Source: Cryptomeria japonica (taxonomy: Eukaryota > Streptophyta > Pinopsida > Cupressales > Cupressaceae). Taken from it: a stretch of DNA of 64,000 nt. Positions 1-11,848 of this stretch are shown here, piece after piece. The position numbers and the translations under genes are program-made. Numbering within the stretch: position 1 is the stretch's first letter; the number at the start of each line of letters is the position of its first letter. The stretch spans positions 650,458,920 through 650,522,919 of the forward strand of contig NC_081405.1 in NCBI RefSeq assembly GCF_030272615.1, given 5' to 3'. A model generated the notes under the pieces. That model saw only the letters and a program-made list of their open reading frames with translations, ran no database searches and was not told the origin of the DNA.

Positions 1-118
1 ATTTAACAAGATCATAACTCTATGAGGCAAAAGATTTGGATCCTATGACGTGGGAGCAAAGCTCAACCATCAAATCAAAGAAAAACCTTGAAACTTTTAT
101 GCAATACTCCCCAGCAAA

Positions 119-430
119 GTCGCCATCTTTGTTGGTGACTCAGATGGGACAATATCAATTATATATTGAGCCAATATTTTCTAACTAGAGATTTTGGACA
201 TTTGTCCCCAGTAGAGTCACCATTTTTGTTGGTGACTCGGATGGGTTAATGTAGATATCAATTACAACTCAATTATTTACCAGAGATTGTAGACAACTAA
301 GCCCCAACAGAGTCACCATTTTTGTTGGTGACTCGGATGGGACAATCTCAACTATATATTGAGCCAATCTTTTATAACCAAAGATTTTGGACACTTATCT
401 CTAGCAGAGTCACCATTTTTGTTGGTTCCC
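119..430. repeat. Four-copy tandem repeat, about 97-bp unit
   Basis: The core GTCRCCATYTTTGTTGG begins at 119, 216, 312 and 409, giving spacings of 97, 96 and 97 bp. In copies 1-3 it is followed by TGACTCRGATGGG and then a diverged spacer containing TTGAGCCAAT and AGATTTTGGACA. The fourth copy breaks off after TTGTTGG and runs into unrelated sequence. No ORF is shared between the units. It is probably a small local satellite or an LTR-derived array; its origin is unknown. Confidence 0.85.
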
Positions 431-3155
431 AAATTGGGTTTTATGCTTTAAAATCCACCAATACACTCAATCCAATTTCTATGAAGTAGCCAAATTTAAT
501 TGTGTAAATTATCATAAGGATTGGACCAACTGACAAGGATTCTGCAAAACCTTCTACACTTTGGGATCTCCAAAACTAGGGAGGGTAATCCCTTTAGTGA
601 ATTTCTTGATTTTTTCACCACACTCAAAGATTCACTAAAATAAAGAAGATGATCTCATAAGAAGGCTCAACAACAAGGAGAATGCTCAAGGATGGAAAAT
701 CCTTCAGTGATCCTCAACCTAACTGGAGCATGAGATGGGTAAGATAAACAATAGCAGACATGGAATCAAAGGTATTCTAATAATCAGCAAATTATAGTGA
801 TTCGTCAGTGAATTTGAACACAAGACTGATATTTAAAATTAGTTACAAGTTTTTATCAGTGCCTTAGTCCATTGGGTACCTGAAGATATGGGATGCAAAC
901 TGAAAACACGATAGAATTTTATCTAATAGTATAAGATCTAAGATGATATTGCCTTACAATATATCTCATTTGCAAACCCAACCTAAACTACTTATCTAAA
1001 TCCTTGCATAAGCCCTATCACTCTATGATCCCACTCAAGCATTTAATCGACCCCTTAGGTCAAAGTATGAAATGAAAAATTACATACATCATAACAATGC
1101 AACAAATGAAAAAACCCTTGATTCTATTCATTTGAAAGATGACAGAATTATACACTGGAGAGAAATATATCAGAATTTTATTTCTATTGAATAAATTACT
1201 ACTTCTTTCATAGAATAAATTTACATATAACTCCATCGAGAACTTGCACAAAGCTTGACAATAAATGCTTTTCATTTTCTCTGTAAATGACTTTACAGCT
1301 TGCTCACTTAACCTACACTCACTACTGGAACAAGACAAGGACACCCAAAGGAACTATAAATTTTGAACCCTCAAGAGACTCCCCAAATCGGAACCCGTCT
1401 AATGGCCTTGATTTCTCTTTTTATAGAAGAAAAGGAAGCAACAAGCTTTAGGCCAAAAGAAAAATGTCAACATAAAATTTAGTCTTAGCAATTAGGGCTA
1501 AAAGGCCATATGAGATTCTATTACAAGAATATTCTATATCCATGCACTGGCACCCATGAATCAAAATTTTTAACTGAAAATTGGTAGAAGAAAAATTGCT
1601 TGATCTGTGCAATTATCACCTTGATGACTTCAGATGGAGTGTGAGATGTTATGTTCTATCCAACAGAGTGGTTCCCTTCTTGGAAGGGATATTGGGTCCT
1701 GACAAGAAGAAAAGTTGCCTCTAAACTAGAAGAGGAGCTCGAGCCTTCATGCCCCAGATTAGATAATGTGGAAGGGGAAACCTAAGGGGAAACATAATAT
1801 GTTGGGGAGGGGTCACAGCTTCCATACAGTCACAAAGATGACCAACTTCCACTCCACACCCAAACAAATCCTTCTTTCAATCCTCTATGGGCTCCTTCTT
1901 TGAACGCCCTACCATCCAATGATAGATTAGAAGCAGAGGATGTACCATGAGTGGCCTTTCTTTATAAGAAAGGGCTTTCACACCCCCTCTGGCAATCCTT
2001 CTCTCTTTCACAACCACTCTAACAATAAACACACTCACACAGGAGAAAAACACCCATCCGGTATCACAGAGCAAATAGCAACTCTATGCACAATCCTTCT
2101 CAAACACCATCTTCCTTACTAAGGAAAAAACTTCTCTCAAAAATAGAAAAGGCTTCTTTTCTCTTCTATGAATTTAGTCACCACCCTATTGTATTTATAA
2201 TAAAAAAAAACTTCATCCGGTGATGTTTGTTCACATTAAAAATCATCATTTTGGTGCTTTCAACTCAACCTGTCAGCTATGGAATCTAGAAATCATGCCT
2301 ATCAAATCCACTACCTCCTGCTAACCCCATCTTATGTGAATGATTTTATTCTAAACTTTTTCCTCCTTGATTGTACAAATTCTGCTTCAGAATCCCTGAC
2401 AACAAGTAACCTCTAATTTCTCAAAGAAATCTGTGATCTCCCATCTCTAACTCAGAAGCTATCAAATCCTTTCATGCCTCTAAAAATGTTGTCCTTTCTT
2501 GTGTAATCAATCCCAACTCAGTAGAAACCTTCAAACTCATCCCTCAAGAATGAGTCAGCATCCAAGTGTCCCTACTTGTCTCTATCCTATTCCATGTCGA
2601 CTTGCCTGCATTCTGTTTGTTCTAACTTTCTTGCATGAGTGACAAATAATACTTTTAATTACCTTTTAAAAATCAGTTTGAAATTATGTCGTAGATCTTC
2701 CCCTACCTAGCAAATAAAACAATCACTAATGGTCAATTTTTCATTGACCTTCCATCATTGCTTGTGGACCCATTAAATATGTCATGTAGCAGTGCCATAT
2801 CATCTCCTAGCCTAACACTGTCAGTGGCCCCACCGTCGGTCTTTATGGTCATCCTGGGACACGTGGCATCATCTCGTGATGCTATAGTCCATAAACTTCT
2901 CACATCTTCCTTCCTGGGCTTATGAGGGTCATTAGATATGTTTGCCAGCCTTTGCGACCATAGTGCCCACCAATCTTTGCAAATTAAAAGTTGAGCACCT
3001 TTTCGCCCCAATTATAACATCACCGTTCATTGAAACATGTGCAAATTGATGGGACCATTAGTAGTCCAATCTTTACCTCTTGAGAACTGGTAATAAGAGG
3101 ATTTTCAACAGTAAAACCACCGGCTCAACCTTCTCTGTCGAGGACACGTGGCATC
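431..3155. other. Intergenic DNA with no supported gene
   Basis: Only short open frames occur here, on both strands, without domains, start context or splice-supported continuation. I recognise no LTR boundaries, primer-binding site, coding remnants or RNA genes. The stretch has homopolymer runs and moderate AT richness. It includes one short duplicated motif (about 2857-2880 and 3142-3155) that was later cut by the CopA insertion. It could be old decayed repeat or true host spacer. Confidence 0.5.
2857..3155. repeat. Duplicated G-box-containing motif flanking the CopA target site
   Basis: GGACACGTGGCATC occurs at 2857-2870 and again at 3142-3155. The first copy continues ATCTCGTGATGCTATAGTCC. 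The second is cut at 3155 by the CopA LTR, and its continuation ATCTCATGATGTTGTGGTCC resumes after the other LTR at about 13786. The core CACGTGGC is a G-box/ABRE-type sequence in plants, but no gene start lies nearby, so a regulatory role is not supported. Confidence 0.7.
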
Positions 3156-3912
3156 TGTTAGGATTCCCCAAGATACTGAGATAATTTTCTTAACTTAAAA
3201 CATGTAAAGCATATCAATATTGTATACCAGTAAACAAAAAGTAGTGCAATAAATAGAGATAATAACAACCACATGAAAAGCACACCATAACATAGTAGTT
3301 TAATGAGGAAACCCAGTGTGGGGAAACCCTCAGTGGGATTTGTGACCCACAATATTCACTTACTGGCCAATAAGAGAATATTACTGCTACAATAGGGGCC
3401 TGCACATGCAGGAAGGCCAAGTGCCTAGAGCTCACTGCTCAATTACAAAATGTGAAGTCTCACTGACTTACAAAATGGATTATGCAAATCCAATGTCTTG
3501 TACAGCTTCAAAATATCATCTACTATGCCAGATCCAGTACCCGTTTTAGCTCTACTTCATACATAAACCCTTAACCTATAATTCACATAATAGGTCTGCC
3601 TTATTTCCCCTATCTACTCTCTTACAAAATATTCTATAATGATCTCATACATATATGAGTCATTTTACAACTTTCCAAGTTGGCTTACAATGATTTTACA
3701 ATTAATTACAAAATATATTATAAACAAAATTCCTATCGGCCTGGGTGTCGGTATACTTCCTTTTACTCCTGGTGTTTTGTGTGCCGGTGTAGAGTCTGTC
3801 ATTGCTAGTGTTGGTAAATTATCTTGTCAATATCATATGATTGCAAGGTTGCCATCAATGACAAAACCTTCAATCACCTACAATATCTCATTGGAGTGTG
3901 CATTTGCCAACA
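3156..3912 (-). repeat. CopA 3' LTR
   Basis: A 757-bp LTR, TGTTAGGATTCC..TTTGCCAACA on the plus strand. It aligns over its whole length with 13022-13783 with scattered substitutions and small indels. The largest difference is a missing segment near 3177, where the other copy has a GAGAGGGGGAG stretch. The adjoining PPT shows that this is the 3' copy in the minus orientation. Confidence 0.9.
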
Positions 3913-3927
3913 ATCTCCCCCTTTGGC
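3913..3927 (-). other. CopA polypurine tract
   Basis: On the minus strand this reads GCCAAAGGGGGAGAT directly before the LTR start TGTTGGCA. It is the expected plus-strand-priming tract of a copia element. The same tract and LTR junction recur in CopC at 48105-48119. Confidence 0.85.
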
Positions 3928-4270
3928 ATTGATGGCAACACTCATGAGAAAAATCCAAAAAGTGTCATCCAAAAAGAATCTGCCAGAATTGTCTTACCAA
4001 AAATTGTGTACCAAAAAAATATGTGCTCCCCTTGAGCTGATGAGCCATTTGCTGATTATTTTTTTCATTACCACTACTCCCCCTTTGGCATCAATGACAA
4101 AGGTTGTCAGAGTGTCAATTGAGTGTGGTTTCCAGCTTCATCCTTGTAACCGGTTGGTTACAATCTGAAAAAGGTCTGCTAGTACCAAATTCAGGCTCTC
4201 AGTGAACCATTCACTGTCCTTTCCTCTAAATTATACTGATGAGGTGTTGCATTTGTTGTTCCAGTATTTT

Positions 4271-7200
4271 TTATCCTTGAACTAGAGCCTCAAATATCTC
4301 TTTTCTCAAGGAGGCGAGGTAGTCCAATTTTGGACTAAGTTTACATTTTAGATCTTTTGCCTTTCCTTTTATACTTTCCTTGTCTCTTTCCAATTTTAGA
4401 AGTTCCTCCTCAAAACTTCTTGTTTTCTGCTCAAAAACTGATAATGGTTTAGATGAATTAATGAAGTTGTCAGCTAATTTATTTATTTCTTCATGTACCT
4501 TGCTGATCTTCATGTCTATATCTACTGTCAAGAAGTTTGTTTTTCATGTATCTTTGTACAAGGTTTTAAACTCTTTTAGTGTATTGCATAGTGCCAGTAA
4601 AAGAGTGTCAAATTGTCACATGCACTTCTTTATTTCCTCTTCAAAGAATTTGTGTTTTTCTTTCTCTAGTTTCTCTTGGAATTCTTCCTCATTTATTTGT
4701 TCAACTATCACAATGTTGTCAGTAATATACTTAGACAATGTGTCAAGTTGTTTCAAAGAATCTTTATTATCCACATTACATTTGGGTGCTATCATTTTCA
4801 AAATTGGGATTGTATCATCAATAGCTTTGTATGCTTGTGAGATACACTCTATTATTTTCTTGATAGAATCCAAAAGAACTTCTGTTTGTCTGAGTTCTGC
4901 AATGGAAGAACCAACAATCTATATTCCACCGGTGTGAGTAATTTATTTTCTTGTAGTGACCTCCAGTAGGACGGATTGTGTTTGCATTTCTCTAAGTAAA
5001 GGTTTGGGTTGCTCAGCTATTATCGGTGGCACTGTCTTTGCATGAACCTGTTGCTCTGCTTGTTTCTTAGTGTTGTCCACTGCCGGTTTTTCTTCTGTGC
5101 TACCTGTTGCCGATGGCCCAGTTGCCACATCTATTTTCCCTATTGATTCCTTATCTACCGCAATATTGACTTTCTGAGTGTCGATGTTCATTGTATATAA
5201 CAGCTCAGAAATAGGATTTGTGTCCTCATGTGGTATGTCCATACTCTCACTAGCTGATTGATTGTCAGAAGTAACTACTGGTGGAGTATCTAGAGGTGGT
5301 GGGAATAAATTGTATGTTATTTTTATGCTGGGTGCTCCACCAACCTTTCCTTTTCCCTTATCCTTTTGATATACCTTGATGGGTTTAGGGCTTCGATACT
5401 CTTCCTACTTTTCCTTCTCTACAAGGAATACGTCCCATGCATTAGTTGTTTCTTCTGTTACCTCATTCACTCTCCTTGCCATTAGTGCTACATGTCAGTG
5501 AGCATTTGAAAATACTGACCGATTAGCCTTTGAGATCAATTTATCTATCTCATTAGGTGAGTTGACATGATGTACAGTAAGTAATTTTTCAATTTTTATT
5601 TTCTTATCAAGCTCAATAATACCTACTCTCCTAGCTTCAAGTTTGTTGTAGAGATCTATCGGTATTTCATCAACAACTTGCATCAAAAATTTCTTAAAAA
5701 TATCTAAGTGCAATATTACACTGTTCTCTACTTTATCTTTGTCATCATCTGATAATGCGTTATACATTTTGCTGATATTTTTCAATTTACCATCCTCAGT
5801 AATTTCATCTAGTAGTTTATCAATAGGAGCTATAGACTTCTTCTTAGGAGTCACCTTTTTCTTCTTCAGAGTTAATTTGTTTGCTGGGGGCCTTACTGTC
5901 TGTTCTTTCTGTCTTGTTCTTCTAGGAGAAGGTGAAGATACCGGTGAAGATTTCTTTTTTCTCACAACTCTTTTGAATGCAGTTGGTATGTCACTTTCTG
6001 AAGAAGTTCCAACCTGTGAAAGGTGAGTTTCTAGTTGAAGTGCTTCTAACTCATCTTCAGTAATACTAGTTCATTTCAGTACATCTTCCTTAATAGTTTT
6101 TGCTTGCTTGGATCCTTTTCTAACTGTTGCCTCAACCTTTTTAACTTTTTTCTTGGATTGAATTTATTTTTCAATAGTCTCAACACTGCCAAATACCTCT
6201 TCTTTAGGTTCCTTAGGTGCTTCTAGGAGGGCTTTTGCATATGTTTTTATTATGTGGTCATCAGTTTCATACCCCATTTCAATAACCTAGATGGTTCTTG
6301 GGATAACTGGCTCCATCCAAATTTCATTCTTATACTTGTCCACAATTGCTTGTGACAATCTAACTCTGGTCTTCATTCGAGTCTTCAATGCCTGAAAAAT
6401 ACTCATTTATGTTCTTTTATCTGTTCTCTCCCATGTTGTTCAGTAAATCTGACAACTGTTTGCCTACTGGTATATCAAAACCAAAATTTCTAATACCAAT
6501 ATCAGGTACTTGTTTGGTTATGTGCAGCATTAGACAAACAAGTAGGTTTCCAAATCTGAATGTTCCCCTTTTGTCTTTCTTTATTTTTCGCAAATTGTCA
6601 ATCAGTTCATCTTTAAGCCATTCACACACATCTATTCTTGCATTATCATTAATCATATCATAGGCACTTTTAATGCATAGGCTAGAGACCGAGTTTAACC
6701 TATTTTCATGTGTAGTTTTGTAGCCTAAGGTCATACTGATAAATTTGACATTGATATTCATTACATCATTTACCCTTAAAGATCTCTTATCAAATGTTGC
6801 ACCGATTAGGTTTATCACTAGGTCATTTGAGACCTTCTTTGTTTTATCAGGTCTATTGTTGGTGGAGGGTAACCATGTCATAGCCTTTACTACTTCTTTT
6901 GTGATTTTGTGAACTGAGTCCAACCAGAAGAATGCACCATGTACCCTGCTTAGTACTATCCTTATAACATCCTTGGGAAAATCCGGGATACTAAGAATTT
7001 AAGTGAAACCTAGGGTTTCAACTATCTTGTGTTCAGGTTTGATATTTCTGGATTCATCACAAATTATAGATTTATACATATTCTTAATTTCCTCATCACC
7101 TAATTCCTCTATATGACAATGTCTATACATTCTAGGGTCTTCAACAAAAACTACTCCCTTAGGAATTTTAGAAAATGCACCAATGTTATCATCTTTCTTG

Positions 7201-7298
7201 GCAATTTTAGGAACTAACTGGAATACGGATCTAGGGCATTTAATAACTTTGACAACAGTAGGGTTTGCAATGAATTTAGGAGTAGATGAAGAAGCCAT
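4271..7298 (-). pseudogene. CopA accessory ORF of unknown function
   Basis: A decayed frame of about 1,000 codons that begins at an ATG (7296-7298) in a strong plant start context (ACCATGGC) and sits where pol would normally be. The first part (7298-6417) is one frame broken by a TAA at 6999. After a frameshift near 6400 the rest (about 6060-4271) stays in a single second frame with a few stops. The N-terminus starts MASSSTPKF. The middle is rich in helices, followed by a Lys/Arg/Pro/Ser basic stretch (about 5960-5820) and then acidic, coiled-coil-like segments (about 5240-4271). I see no catalytic motif, zinc finger, signal peptide or membrane segment and do not recognise the family. It could be an envelope-position extra ORF, a captured host gene or a DNA-binding accessory protein. 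The long retained frame argues that it was once translated. Confidence 0.65.
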
Positions 7299-7442
7299 GG
7301 TTATAAATACCTTTATCTACCTTAAGGAATGATTGCTTGATGAATTTGCTTCACTTCTTTGCTAGGAATGCCTTCGCTTGGGAATTTTTGCGCTCTCAAA
7401 GATTTGAATGCTCAGCGAAATGAAAATGGAGTCAAAACACTT

Positions 7443-7450
7443 GTTTTATA
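7443..7450 (-). promoter_or_regulatory. Putative TATA box of the CopA accessory ORF
   Basis: The minus strand reads TATAAAAC about 145 bp upstream of the accessory ATG. The segment between them has no ATG in good context and would give a leader of roughly 110 nt. The position fits a plant RNA polymerase II promoter inside the element. This is sequence-only inference. Confidence 0.4.
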
Positions 7451-8085
7451 ATGTTAATTTCACCAACCACCACATTTAATGCTTGACAGTTAAGTAATGA
7501 CTTAACTTATCTATTGGTATAGAAGTAATTTCAACTTCTCACCATCAACCGAGGGAATAATAGCATGTTTCACATTTAGTTACTAAACCCTCAAAGGAAT
7601 TTTCTTCAGTTAGATAAAGAGTCTCCTGCTAGTGGAGTGTTACTTTGTTCTGCCAATGGAGGAGTATTCCTATCAACATTTAGATATGACTTTCTGATCT
7701 ATTGTTTTGAAAATTCTTGTTTTACCTCTTCAACCTTTTCTTTACCTTTCAAACTAGCACCATTATTACTTGTTGATGATGCCTTACTTCTATAGAATTT
7801 TGCAATATGTCCAATCTTATTGCAAGCATAATAGGTTACATTATTTTTTCTGAATAGCTTTCCCATATCCTATGTCGGTTTGTGTTCTACACTGATTAAA
7901 TAAGTGTCAAAATATTCCACAAACATAACATCTTACATTCATTCTGTAATTTTCTAAATTATGACCAATTTTGTTGCATTTGGAGCATTGACCGGTGGGT
8001 GTATTAGTACTCTGATAATTTCTAGATCTACACTTATTTTCTCTATGACCATACTTGTTATAGTTAAAGCATTTGCCATTAAATT

Positions 8086-8548
8086 TGTTGGTGTAAATAA
8101 TTATTCATCATGGATATTATTACACTTACTTAAGTTTACTTAGGAAATGTATTTCATAGTAGTTTGGGTATGAGACACTTTGGTGTTTGTGCCACATTGG
8201 GATAGTGTGTGTAGGAGAATTTCCACCTTTTATGGTGTTGATCTTGTTGTTACACTCCACATTCAGTGGGTGATCCACCTCATGTGGAATATTATATTGT
8301 TTCTCCTACCTACCCACACCTATTTCCTACCTACCCTTGTTTCTTATTGAGCCACATGTCATGTTTGTGTGCTCACATATCCATATAGCCTTGCATATAT
8401 AAGCAGGCTCATATTCATTGTATGTAATGCTTAATGATCCAGTTGATCATATTTTTCATCATGATAGAATACAGTTTATTTCTATCATCTATTTTGTTCT
8501 CTCTTATTTGTGCTTTCCATTGCCTCTTGATCTTGGCAAAATCTTACA
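8086..8548 (+). repeat. CopN 5' LTR
   Basis: A 463-bp LTR, TGTTGGTGTAAA..ATCTTACA. A TATA box (TATATAAG, 8396-8403) lies about 150 bp before its end, placing the transcription start in the last third of the LTR. The PBS follows with no spacer. Confidence 0.92.
8396..8403 (+). promoter_or_regulatory. TATA box in CopN 5' LTR
   Basis: TATATAAG followed by GCAGGCTC, conserved at 12159-12166 in the 3' LTR. It is the likely core promoter of the element RNA. Confidence 0.6.
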
Positions 8549-8560
8549 TGGTATCAGAGC
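8549..8560 (+). other. CopN primer-binding site
   Basis: TGGTATCAGAGC directly after the LTR terminal CA. It is complementary to the 3' end of plant initiator tRNA-Met, the standard copia primer. Confidence 0.93.
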
Positions 8561-9375
8561 CATTAGAGTGTCATTAGTTTTCTAATTGAGAGAAATTTGA
8601 CGTTATTTGGGGTTTGCATTTTGGATCTTTCTATTGCAGGTTTTTATTGAAGCTTGATGGGTCAAATATGAGGTTATCATTGGATTGAGGAGGTCCAAGA
8701 AAGTCAATTTTGCCATTTTTTTCATCCAAATCAGACTTCGGAGGCCAAATCTAAAGGCATTTGAAGTTTGACGCTGCGGCGAAAATTTTCTAGAAATTAT
8801 AATTTTGTAGGCAATTTTCAAATAGCGATATCTCACTCATCTGGACTCGCTTTTTCAAGAAATTTTTTTTGTTTTGGGGTAGAATTTCATGATCTATACA
8901 ATGGTGTAGGATTTTTCTATTTCTCAGATACAGGTTTTTTGGAAATCATGAAATCCCAATTTTTACAACTTTGGAGGCTTCATTTGGGCTCATATGGACT
9001 CCTTTTCAAGTGCCATTTTTTTTTAAAGTGCATATTTTTTCATCTACTTTCATAATCTGCCATTTGTTTGCAGTAATTTTAAGTAGAAATTGTACTTTCA
9101 TTATTTGGCCATTTTTGGCATATTTGGTACTTCCATTTTGCTTGGATTTCAGTTTAGATCACTAGCAGTATTTGTTGAAGTCTCCTAGATCTCATTTTGA
9201 GAAGTTGTAAATTGAAATCAGAAGTCCACTTCACCTTGTTTTGCAAGTGGCCCATTGTATATGCACTAAGTATAAAGTGCCAAATCACAATTTTGGGGAG
9301 ATTTCTTTGATTGAGTGAATTTGGGAGGGTGTCTCTTGTGCTTTTGTGCTCTTGTGTTCCTTTCTTTTTGCTGCT

Positions 9376-10835
9376 ATGGGTTCTTCTAAGTTTCCTCTCT
9401 TAACTCCTCATAATTATGCTACTTGGAGAATTGATGCATGGAGTAAACTTATGGAAAAAGGACTAACTCATTACATTGATGGAACTATTGTTGCTCCCAC
9501 TGATCCTAAGGTTGATCCAGTTGGTCACTTGTATTGGCTCACTAAAAATATCATGGCAATTGGTACCTTAAGAAAGTATGTATCAAAGGATCTCATTTTT
9601 CATATTGAGAAGTGTACTCTAATCAAGGATTCTTGGAAAAAATTTCAAGACTTGTATGGTCAAGTTGATGAGATTAGGGGATATCAAATTGATAGCGATC
9701 TCACCATGTTAGATCCCAAGAGCTTTGATACTATACAAGTTTATGTCACTAAGGCAAATGAGTTGAGGACACAACTCAAAGTTGTGGCATTGCTAAGAAG
9801 GATACTCAATTGATATTCAACTTGATAGGCAAGCTTCCACAAGAATATGTAGCATTTGTTTCTAGTTTCCAAACCCATAGGATGACAATGGGTTCAAGCT
9901 ACACAATGCCTACATTTGATGCTTTCAATGAAATGTTGATGATGGAAAAAACTAAGTTGATAAGAATGGGCATTCTTAAGGATTTTAAGTCTCAAGCATT
10001 AGTGGCAAATCAAGGGAACAAAGAAAATCAAGGAAAGGGCAACTCAAACAAGAAGAAATGGAAATCAAAGCCTAAGGACAAAGCACCATCTTCTCCACAA
10101 CAAGGAGATACATCCTCTTCCAAGAGGGATAATTCACCAAAGAGGGAGAGACCTACTTGTTCCTATTGTAAAAAGGTTGGTCATGAGGAGCGTCATTGTC
10201 ATTCTAAGAAGATTGATGAGCTCACACATATCCTCAAAAAACATAACATTGATTTTCCTAATGTCTACAAGAAGGATGATTCATCAACTTCCACTTCCTC
10301 ACATTCAAAAGGAAAAGGGCAAGCATTCATGGCTTCTACAAGTGGGAAGAATCACTCTTTTGGGACAAGAAAAGGAAAATCTCTATGTGCTATTATTAGT
10401 CATGATTCAGAGAGATGGCTTCTAGATTCAGGGGCTTCTCATCATATGGCATCTTCGCAGTCTATGTTCTCTACATTTGAGCCTTGCACCATGCCATAGA
10501 TATTGATGGGCAATCATACATACATGGATGTGATTGGGAAAGGATCTATTGACATTGGGGATAACTCCTTCAATAATGTGTTGTGTGTACCCCACTTGAC
10601 AAACAATCTCCTTTCTATCTATCAAATCACACATGGCGCAACTAAGAGAGTTGTGGAGTTCACATCTGAGTCAGTTTTCATTAGAGACTTGGAGACAAGA
10701 GCTATCATTGCGATTGGGGTGGTTGATCATGCATCTCGGTTATACTCCTTTTCAAATTTTGTTGATGATGATGATTTCACATTTGATGATTCTACACATG
10801 ATGATCACACTTCTTGTGATGGTTCAGTTTTTTAG
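9376..10835 (+). pseudogene. CopN gag and retropepsin
   Basis: The start is the ATG at 9376 (MGSSKFPLL), about 0.8 kb after the PBS. Residues 1 to about 140 resemble the copia UBN2/gag fold (motifs NYATWRIDAW and KDSWKKFQDLYG). A frameshift near 9795 moves the reading to a second frame, which continues through a basic linker to one zinc knuckle (CSYCKKVGHEERHC, about 10159-10200). The retropepsin active site WLLDSGASHHM lies at about 10414-10446. A TAG at 10497-10499 interrupts the protease. Beyond it the frame continues through the protease C-terminal half (VLCVPHLTNNLLS) to a second TAG at 10833. Both TAG codons sit where Gln would fit. Gag would form the particle and the protease would cleave the polyprotein. 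Confidence 0.85.
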
Positions 10836-11537
10836 GAGAACTTTGGACACTTGAACATGGGGATTCTCACATGTGACCCTATTCTTGAGCCTTGTATTTC
10901 ATCTCCTCATATTGATATCACATCACCTATTGCTCCTGATGATGCAGATAGTGTGACAGTTTTGCCTTCATGTGATTCAGTGCAGCAAGATATTCATTGT
11001 CTTCCAGCTTCAGATTCATGGGATGATTACTTGACAGACATTGCAGGCTTGTTTGTGGAATCCTACATTGCAGATTTGGGGGACATCATTGATGACATTC
11101 ATCTTCTCTTTGATGAAGATGATCCTTCTTTGATTGTTGCGAGGGAACACTCTAACCCTCTTGTTCATTCTCTACATGATCATTCTTTCGAGGTTGACAT
11201 GATTGTGGATACTTATGTACAATAGTTGGAGGAGGTCTCTTTATTTTTTGAGGAGACATGTGAGTCTTTGGGATATGTTCTACATCCATCTACACTAGAT
11301 CTTGGAGTGCCTTTTTCAGTAGTGTGGCATAGTTTACCACCTTTGGAGGGGGTATCTTTTAGCATCGACATGGGGACACCTGAGCAGTCTTTAGAGATTC
11401 CTTTCATCATGATTGGGGAGACTTCATGGATACACCTTTGGTTTTCTTTCTTCCTAAGGGGAGGAATATTGTTTGACGTTCATGGAGCAATTTCTTCATA
11501 CATCAAGCTTCTATCATTGGTGCAGATTCCACATTGA
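10836..11537 (+). pseudogene. CopN 3' acidic frame replacing integrase and RT
   Basis: This is the same frame as the protease, continuing for about 230 codons. It has one TAG at 11223-11225 and ends in TGA at 11535. It begins with NFGHLNMGIL, which looks like the Gly-His-Leu-Asn of the copia GAG-pre-integrase domain, and then leaves copia homology. The rest is rich in Asp, Ser, His and Pro (for example LLFDEDDPS) and has no recognised domain. It may be a rapidly diverged remnant or a substituted segment. It is not simply random, because an open frame of this length has survived. Confidence 0.5.
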
Positions 11538-11837
11538 GGGGGGGGCTTCCTAGCTTCTCTTCTTCTCTCATATGGGGGGGACTTTTTCCTCACATGGGGT
11601 TTTGTCCTTCACATACTTCTATGAGTGTTGTTTGTATCTAGTTTTTCATCTCTCTTTTGGGGGATGGTTTTTTCCCATTGGGTTTTTCTCTCTTTCCCCA
11701 CTTTGTGAGAGATTTCCTTGCATTGGTTTTCATGCATTTTCATTTGTACATGGGTACCTAACATGGCCTAGTAGTCGGGACCCATCTTGCATTTCTTAGT
11801 TGCATTGTAGACTTAAGTGCATTCCCCTAAGTTGCAC
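11538..11837 (+). other. CopN 3' untranslated region
   Basis: T-rich sequence between the end of the long frame and the PPT, with G runs (GGGGGG) near 11537-11580. No further coding similarity is visible. Confidence 0.6.
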
Positions 11838-11848
11838 TTAAGAGGGGG
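11838..11848 (+). other. CopN polypurine tract
   Basis: TTAAGAGGGGG directly before the 3' LTR start TGTTGG. Confidence 0.9.

Noticed and set aside
1877-2122. Overlapping short frames on both strands
   Set aside because: About 60 codons each, no similarity to anything I recognise, and neither is preferred over the other.
2733-3011. A 92-codon minus-strand open frame
   Set aside because: No domain, no codon or start support, and it contains the duplicated non-coding G-box motif.
4380-4937. A 185-codon plus-strand open frame
   Set aside because: It is the antisense shadow of the CopA accessory frame. It has no domain, and the minus frame has better start context and continuity.
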